Shown here one piece after another: positions 50,761 to 54,854 of a stretch of 54,854 nucleotides of DNA. Within the stretch, counting starts at the first letter, position 1. Each line of letters starts with the position of its first letter. The notes beneath the pieces were generated by a model, which saw only the letters and a program-made list of their open reading frames with translations, made no database searches and was not told the DNA's origin. The stretch covers positions 1 to 54,854 of the forward strand of contig NZ_SKCD01000035.1 of NCBI RefSeq assembly GCF_006542765.1, in the 5' to 3' direction. The stretch comes from Paenibacillus luteus (GTDB lineage Bacteria; Bacillota; Bacilli; Paenibacillales; Paenibacillaceae). A program made the translations under genes and the position numbers.

Positions 50761-50886
50761 CCATTAACAACAATCATATATCAATTATCTTTCAAGGCTA
50801 ATTTGATGATAAAATAATTTGATATACAGAGATTGATGCTGCTGACACTTCAAATAAATGTGTCTGGCAGGGAGGGGGGATTACTA

Positions 50887-51546
50887 ATGATTAATTTAAA
50901 AAAGTTCAAGCAATTATTAAAAGAAACATTCGAACAAGAACTAATAAAGCATGGATTCAATGGCACAGGTGGTAGGTATAGAACAAAACCTAATGATCAT
51001 TTCATATATACCGTCAATATTCAAGCTGATAAATATGGTGGGTGTTGTTGTGTTGAACTTGGAGTATTCATAGACTTCATCCCAAACACTTTGGGTGTTC
51101 ATGTCCCTCTTAATAAAGTTTCATCTTATGATTGTGATTTTCGGTGGAGACTTTCAGACCTCGAAGTTGAAGACTTATGGTGGAGTTATGGTGAAACGGA
51201 AATCGAAGCCCTTGAAAACATCGGACATATGACAAAAACTTTTTTAGAATACGGTCTACGATATTATGGGTATTTCATTCATTTCCCTGAAAGTCTCACA
51301 AGTATTAGCATAGAGGACATAGAACAAAGTAATAAGAATGTAAATCGGTTAGGTGAGTTGCCAACAAATATTAGATTAGCATTAGTTATTTCTAGAGTAC
51401 ATTTGCATGTGAACAACAATGAGCAGGCTATTTCTTTCGCAATTTGGGCGATTAGTCAAATTGGTGATAAACAAGCTGGAAGTGCTTTGATTCCTGTGTT
51501 TAACGAGATAATTTACAAAGCAACTGCTGCAAAGAGGTTACAATGA
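50887..51546 (+). CDS. DUF4304-like protein
   Basis: A 219-aa soluble protein. It opens NLKKFKQLLKETFEQELIKH and continues HGFNGTGGRYRTK, then a beta-rich part with Cys residues (CCCVELGVFIDF) and DCDFRWRLSDLEVEDLWW, which I match to the DUF4304 pattern. Role unknown. The ATG at 50887 follows a strong GGGAGGGGGG site. Codon use is AT-rich compared with the core genes. It sits between repeats R1 and R2. Confidence 0.6.
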   Translation: MINLKKFKQLLKETFEQELIKHGFNGTGGRYRTKPNDHFIYTVNIQADKYGGCCCVELGVFIDFIPNTLGVHVPLNKVSSYDCDFRWRLSDLEVEDLWWSYGETEIEALENIGHMTKTFLEYGLRYYGYFIHFPESLTSISIEDIEQSNKNVNRLGELPTNIRLALVISRVHLHVNNNEQAISFAIWAISQIGDKQAGSALIPVFNEIIYKATAAKRLQ

Positions 51547-51564
51547 AGAGGTTATAGATATTTG

Positions 51565-51665
51565 ATATAACTGGGAACTATAGCTTCATAAACACCAGGA
51601 CGAGGCTGCCGGAATAAATCGGCTGCCTCGTTGAGCTAACTGACAGGGAAGCGTGGTGCTCTGGT
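51565..51665. repeat. Modular palindromic repeat, copy R2
   Basis: The left half (TAACTGGGAACTATAGCTTC) and right half (GTTGAGCTAACTGACAGGG) match R1/R4, but the hairpin is a different one: CGAGGCTGCCG...CGGCTGCCTCG (51601-51630). The right end shares GCGTGGTG with R1. Confidence 0.75.
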
Positions 51666-51717
51666 CGAATTGTTTACCATAGATAAGCCATAAAGTTTCC
51701 AAATTGTGAGGGATAGT

Positions 51718-52020
51718 ATGAAAAGGAAAACTAAAGAAGCATTTTACAATAACGCGTTAGATTGTACTTATTTATTGTCATTAGGTATGGAGTATTTTGA
51801 GTTTAATGACCGCGCTCGAAAAACGATGGATAGCTTTTTTGATTATGAATACCAACAAGGTGAAATCGAACAGAGAATCAAGATGAAACTTGCAAGCGCA
51901 TATATGGCCTTCTTAGGAAAGACTAATTTCAGAGATAGATCGGATATTAACAACAAAGTTCTAATCGATAAGTTATCAGGAGAATTGGCAGAAATCAAAG
52001 AAGAACTGGGATTCAGCTAA
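51718..52020 (+). CDS. Small uncharacterised protein
   Basis: A 100-aa, mostly helical, charged protein (MKRKTKEAFYNNALDCTYLLSLGMEY, ending IKEELGFS). No family recognised. TGAGGGATAG precedes the ATG; a GTG at 51706 is a second option. The stop codon TAA lies inside the AGCTAAC motif of repeat R3. Confidence 0.55.
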   Translation: MKRKTKEAFYNNALDCTYLLSLGMEYFEFNDRARKTMDSFFDYEYQQGEIEQRIKMKLASAYMAFLGKTNFRDRSDINNKVLIDKLSGELAEIKEELGFS

Positions 52021-52080
52021 CTCAACGAGGCTGCTGACATAAATCGATAGCCTCGTTGAGCTAACGGGCAGGATAGTTTG
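52014..52080. repeat. Modular palindromic repeat, copy R3
   Basis: GCTAAC starts the element, followed by the perfect stem CTCAACGAGGCT/AGCCTCGTTGAG (52021-52032, 52049-52060) and GAGCTAACGGGCAGGATAG. The left module is missing. Confidence 0.8.
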
Positions 52081-52195
52081 ATCTCTTCACGAATACCTCA
52101 GATATGGGAAATTTACGTTCATCGCAAATAAGACGTTATGAGAAACTGCGGTAGTGACATTAATTTCAAAAATCCATTAAGCTCGGAGTTGAAAT

Positions 52196-52492
52196 ATGAG
52201 TTTAATTCTTCCTTTGGATATTATTGAAAAAATACAGCAGGAATATAAGGATCAATACGATTTTGTTGAAGACCTATTAACTAATCAAAGTTTTTTCCAC
52301 ACCGAAGAAGAGGTTATATTGAGATTAATTAGATCAATTTTGTTTTTATCTGAAGGAAGTATTGAACAGCTTCAAAAATATCTCAACATTGCAAAAATAG
52401 ATTTTAGAGATGTGTTCTATTGGGCTGAATACGATCAAAATAACAAACAAATACGGGATTTTAAAAAGCCATTTAAAGGGGAATACAATTAA
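52196..52492 (+). CDS. Small uncharacterised protein
   Basis: A 98-aa, acidic, helical protein (LPLDIIEKIQQEYKDQYDF, then EEEVILRLIRSILFLSEG). No family recognised. TCGGAG precedes the ATG. It is strongly AT-rich, and repeat R4 begins directly after the stop. Confidence 0.55.
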   Translation: MSLILPLDIIEKIQQEYKDQYDFVEDLLTNQSFFHTEEEVILRLIRSILFLSEGSIEQLQKYLNIAKIDFRDVFYWAEYDQNNKQIRDFKKPFKGEYN

Positions 52493-52493
52493 A

Positions 52494-52590
52494 CGTTGAG
52501 CTAACGGAAAACAATAGTTCAATAAAAACACGGAAGCAGCCGATCACCATGATCGGCTGCTTCATTATGTTAACGGGCAGTTTAGCGTAA
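52494..52590. repeat. Modular palindromic repeat, copy R4 (most complete)
   Basis: CGTTGAGCTAACGGAAAACA, TAGTTCAATAAAAACACGG, then hairpin GCAGCCGATCA-CCA-TGATCGGCTGC (52536-52560), then TTCATTATGTTAACGGGCAG. The hairpin is thus flanked by two directly repeated GCTAACGG-type motifs (GTTAACGG on the right). Confidence 0.85.
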
Positions 52591-52646
52591 CAAATGACCT
52601 CGTTAGATTTTGTGTAATATTTTTTGGAGTACTTATTAAACTGAAA

Positions 52647-53510
52647 TCATCTTCGCCACTGCGAAGGTGACAGACCCATATACTTTTTGAATACAGTGGC
52701 AAAATGCTGACTAGTCTTATAACCTAAATCCATTGCAACTGTTGTGACGCTAATTTCTTTCTGAAGGAGTATCTGACAGGCAAGTTCAATTCGTAGCCGA
52801 TCAATATAATTAGCAGGTGACTGTCCATACATAAGGTGAAACAATCGATAGAAATGGGATTCACTTACGCCGATTTGATTGGCCAGATCTTTATTAGTCC
52901 ATCTCTTTTCTGGCGCTGCCTGAACGGTTTCGGTCAAAGTAAACATAGCCCTTTGGAGATCAAATGAGATTTGACGGTTAGAGAATGGGTTCAACATTTG
53001 CAAAATGATATCGAGTACATAATGACGAATTCGGCAGGAGGAGAGTGGCTCGTAATGCTCAATGATGTCTCTTAGCTTGGTGAAGAGTTCACGAACACGG
53101 ATATCCACAGGTATAATTCTTGGTAACTTTTGTAGTTGGTTATGAATCTCCATACGCTCTTCATCTGGTAAGTTTAGCCAACCGACATGCTCTGAGGGAT
53201 CTAATAGTATCAACCACCAAATTCTGCAGGGTTCGATGAAATTAAGACGTGCACGATGCCATTCTCCAGGTCGGGTGTGAAAGATCTGTCCGGTGTGGGA
53301 AGTAATTAATTGACCGTCTACCTCCCATGTGACTTTTCCGCTGTCCACGAATACATACTCGTACGATCGTTCATGCTTATGAATAACGAGGGGAGAGGCT
53401 TCTTGAAATCGGTCATATCCCAGCATTATTAATTCAGGCAAATGGGCAAGCTGATTTGACTCTGAAAACTCATACACCCATCGTGATGTTTCCGTATGCA
53501 TTTTTACCAT
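52647..53510 (-). CDS. AraC-family transcriptional regulator
   Basis: A 287-aa regulator. A cupin-like N-terminal sensor domain (IHKHERSYEYVFVDSGKVTW) is joined to a C-terminal pair of AraC helix-turn-helix motifs (LANQIGVSESHFYRLFHLMYGQ and TTVAMDLGYKTSQHFATVFKKYMG). AAAGGA lies 9 bases before the ATG. It is divergent from the PhyH-family dioxygenase gene, its probable target. Confidence 0.86.
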   Translation of the reverse strand: MVKMHTETSRWVYEFSESNQLAHLPELIMLGYDRFQEASPLVIHKHERSYEYVFVDSGKVTWEVDGQLITSHTGQIFHTRPGEWHRARLNFIEPCRIWWLILLDPSEHVGWLNLPDEERMEIHNQLQKLPRIIPVDIRVRELFTKLRDIIEHYEPLSSCRIRHYVLDIILQMLNPFSNRQISFDLQRAMFTLTETVQAAPEKRWTNKDLANQIGVSESHFYRLFHLMYGQSPANYIDRLRIELACQILLQKEISVTTVAMDLGYKTSQHFATVFKKYMGLSPSQWRR

Positions 53511-53589
53511 AGTTACGATCCTTTTAGTTTCTAATGATCTCTTATGTTTCTAATCCTATTTGATAGGCTTAGGGAAGTCAATGCTCATC

Positions 53590-53621
53590 AAGTGGTCTAC
53601 AATAAAAGAAGTAAGCCACTT
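53590..53621. promoter_or_regulatory. Inverted repeat between AraC-type and dioxygenase genes
   Basis: AAGTGG (53590-53595) and CCACTT (53616-53621) are inverted copies 20 bases apart, around a TACAAT -10-like box (53598-53603). It is a candidate regulator site; the short arms make chance possible. Confidence 0.3.
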
Positions 53622-53649
53622 TGACTAAGAAAAGATGAGGTGTTCCATT

Positions 53650-54474
53650 ATGGGAGTTATTCCTTATACCATTACGGCAGCTGATAAAGAGAAATTTGAT
53701 CAAGACGGTTATTGGATCAGCCCCAAATTACTGGATGACGAGACAATCGATCAACTTCGTGGAGCGCATGAGCGCATATGGAAGAAAGATTATGATGGGG
53801 CTGGGATACCATTGCATGTTTTCAAACTTTCGGAGAATCCGCATGCTCTTCGTAAATTCGATAATGGCTGGTGGATTAACGATGAAGTTCGGAGTGTTGT
53901 TACTGATCCGAATTTAGGAGAAATGGCTGCGAAGCTGCTGAACGAGGATGAGATTCGTCTATGGCATGATCAAGTGATCTACAAGCCAGGTACTTCAGGG
54001 CAAGAAACAACAGCTGGAAATGTGGGATGGCATCAAGATTACGGCTATTGGCGATCAAGCAGCACAACAAATATGGTGACCGTTTGGATTGCATTGCAGG
54101 ATACAAATCTGAATAATGGCGGCATGATGACGATCTTGGGTTCACATAAGTGGGGCGCAGTGGAGGGAAGTGATACATTCTTCGAACAGGATATGGTAAA
54201 GCTGAAGCAACGGTTTGCAACGCGTGATTGGATTGAGGAGCCATGTATACTAAAAGCTGGACAAGCGAGCTTCCACCATGCGCTAACCTTCCATGGATCG
54301 TCAACAAATTTTACAGATCAGCCTCGGTTATCGGTTGTTGCTCATCTTATGCCTGGAGATACCTTTTACAAAGAGGGCAGAGTACGGCATGATAATGTTC
54401 GATTGCTCGGGCCACGTCCGCAATTTGGACAGAAGTTCGATAATGAGTTCTTCCCTTTACTGTATTCCAAATAA
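53650..54474 (+). CDS. Phytanoyl-CoA dioxygenase (PhyH) family protein
   Basis: A 274-aa Fe(II)/2-oxoglutarate-dependent oxygenase. The facial triad is visible as His128-x-Asp130 (GWHQDYGYW) and His215 (ALTFHGS), with the 2OG-binding Arg near 226 (QPRLSVV). The substrate is unknown. The ATG at 53650 is preferred over 53635 because GAGGTG lies 8 bases upstream. The neighbouring AraC-type gene suggests an inducible catabolic or secondary-metabolite step. Confidence 0.86.
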   Translation: MGVIPYTITAADKEKFDQDGYWISPKLLDDETIDQLRGAHERIWKKDYDGAGIPLHVFKLSENPHALRKFDNGWWINDEVRSVVTDPNLGEMAAKLLNEDEIRLWHDQVIYKPGTSGQETTAGNVGWHQDYGYWRSSSTTNMVTVWIALQDTNLNNGGMMTILGSHKWGAVEGSDTFFEQDMVKLKQRFATRDWIEEPCILKAGQASFHHALTFHGSSTNFTDQPRLSVVAHLMPGDTFYKEGRVRHDNVRLLGPRPQFGQKFDNEFFPLLYSK

Positions 54475-54541
54475 GCAATAGACAGTGAGTGTGTAGAGTT
54501 TCTGAATGATTTTCAAAGTATACAAACTTTACTAACAAATA

Positions 54542-54620
54542 ACTCGTTGAGCTAACGGGAAACGATAGATAAAAACTAAAAGGGCTGCCGCGTGGCAGCC
54601 CTTTTAGTTACGCTATACCA
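54542..54620. repeat. Modular palindromic repeat, copy R5
   Basis: CTCGTTGAGCTAACGGGAAA and CGATAGATAAAAAC match the left module of R4. The hairpin is different, ACTAAAAGGGCTGCC/GGCAGCCCTTTTAGT (54576-54608), and could also end transcription of the dioxygenase gene. The right module is missing. Confidence 0.75.
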
Positions 54621-54732
54621 GCTAATAGCTTGTCAAGATTACCAGTAAAGCCATTCTGAAACATATGTAATAGTTGCAAATGAGTAAGCCATATAACCGA
54701 TCAATTACTCCTACATTATGGAAGGTTATACT

Positions 54733-54854
54733 AGGACGTGTCTGAAAACTAAATGATTTTGTAGTATAATTTGAGAAAAACGATTGGAGCATCCACCATG
54801 ATTCAAAGAAGGTATGAACTAAGTGATGAACAATGGGAACAAATTAAGGATATG
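54733..54854 (+). mobile_element. Left end of an IS5-family insertion sequence, cut by the window edge
   Basis: GGACGTGTCTGAAAACTAAA is a terminal inverted repeat of the type found in IS5-family (IS427-group) elements. A TAGTATAATTTGAG stretch with a -10-like box follows, then a transposase start. The right end lies outside the window. Confidence 0.7.
54798..54854 (+). CDS. Transposase, N-terminal fragment (IS5-type)
   Basis: The first 19 codons read MIQRRYELSDEQWEQIKDM, matching the usual start of DUF4096/IS5-family transposases (R-Y-x-L-x-D-x-x-W). TTGGAG lies 8 bases before the ATG. It runs off the window end. Confidence 0.72.
   Translation, partial: MIQRRYELSDEQWEQIKDM

Noticed and set aside
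50675..52590. A proven integron
   Set aside because: No integrase gene is in the window and only R3 shows attC-like cores, so it is kept as a hypothesis.
50675..54620. CRISPR array reading of the repeats
   Set aside because: Spacing is hundreds of bases with genes in between, copies are imperfect, and no cas genes are present.

Overview
The window looks like a chromosomal segment of a spore-forming, low-to-mid GC Gram-positive of the Paenibacillus type (Bacillota, Paenibacillaceae). The reasons are a 16-gene tRNA cluster in nearly the Bacillus trnD order directly behind a 23S rRNA end, a small acid-soluble spore protein (SspI), an S-layer-homology surface protein, YesM/YesN-type two-component genes, strong AGGAGG ribosome binding sites and frequent TTG/GTG starts. 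The genus is an inference from gene content; no search was run.

Layout. 1-1731: 23S 3' end, 16 tRNAs and a terminator, with no 5S gene in between. 1776-5516: two ABC-2 type exporters around a YtrA-like GntR regulator. 5518-18975: a pectin (rhamnogalacturonan) locus with an SLH-anchored cohesin protein, a PL11 rhamnogalacturonan lyase that carries its own cohesin and dockerin, a YesM/YesN two-component pair, LplB/LplC-type permeases and two tandem sugar-binding lipoproteins. 18991-23868: an NlpC/P60 hydrolase, then an envelope-stress cluster (LiaI/LiaF-like membrane protein, PspA, PspC, second PspA, LiaS-like kinase, LiaR-like regulator). 23902-25928: mobB and moeA of molybdenum cofactor synthesis, with a decayed tandem copy of the moeA 3' end. 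26236-28402: three poorly known genes. 28468-33028: zwf, prfC and a stand-alone murG-like gene.

33072-37428: a LacI-regulated operon with two Gfo/Idh/MocA dehydrogenases and a ThuA-like protein. The regulator has no standard start codon. 37433-41406: a glycine-betaine/proline ABC importer divergent from its GbsR-type regulator. 41574-44758: an orphan phnM, sspI, a ktrA-like potassium regulator and a SpoU-type RNA methyltransferase. 44759-54620: an AT-rich accessory region of small, nearly all plus-strand genes (NUDIX, XRE, VanZ, VOC, DinB, DUF4304, unknowns). Its right half holds five copies of a modular palindromic repeat that alternate with single small genes like cassettes. 54733-54854: the left end of an IS5-type insertion sequence, cut by the window edge.

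How the parts work together. The pectin locus reads as a full unit: surface capture and cleavage of rhamnogalacturonan-I, sensing by the kinase/AraC-type regulator, and import by an ABC system that has no ATPase here and so would borrow a shared MsmX-type one. Putative cre and operator sites sit between the divergent lyase and kinase genes. The strongest candidates for something new are the cohesin/dockerin/SLH surface assembly and the repeat-gene cassette array at 50.7-52.6 kb.
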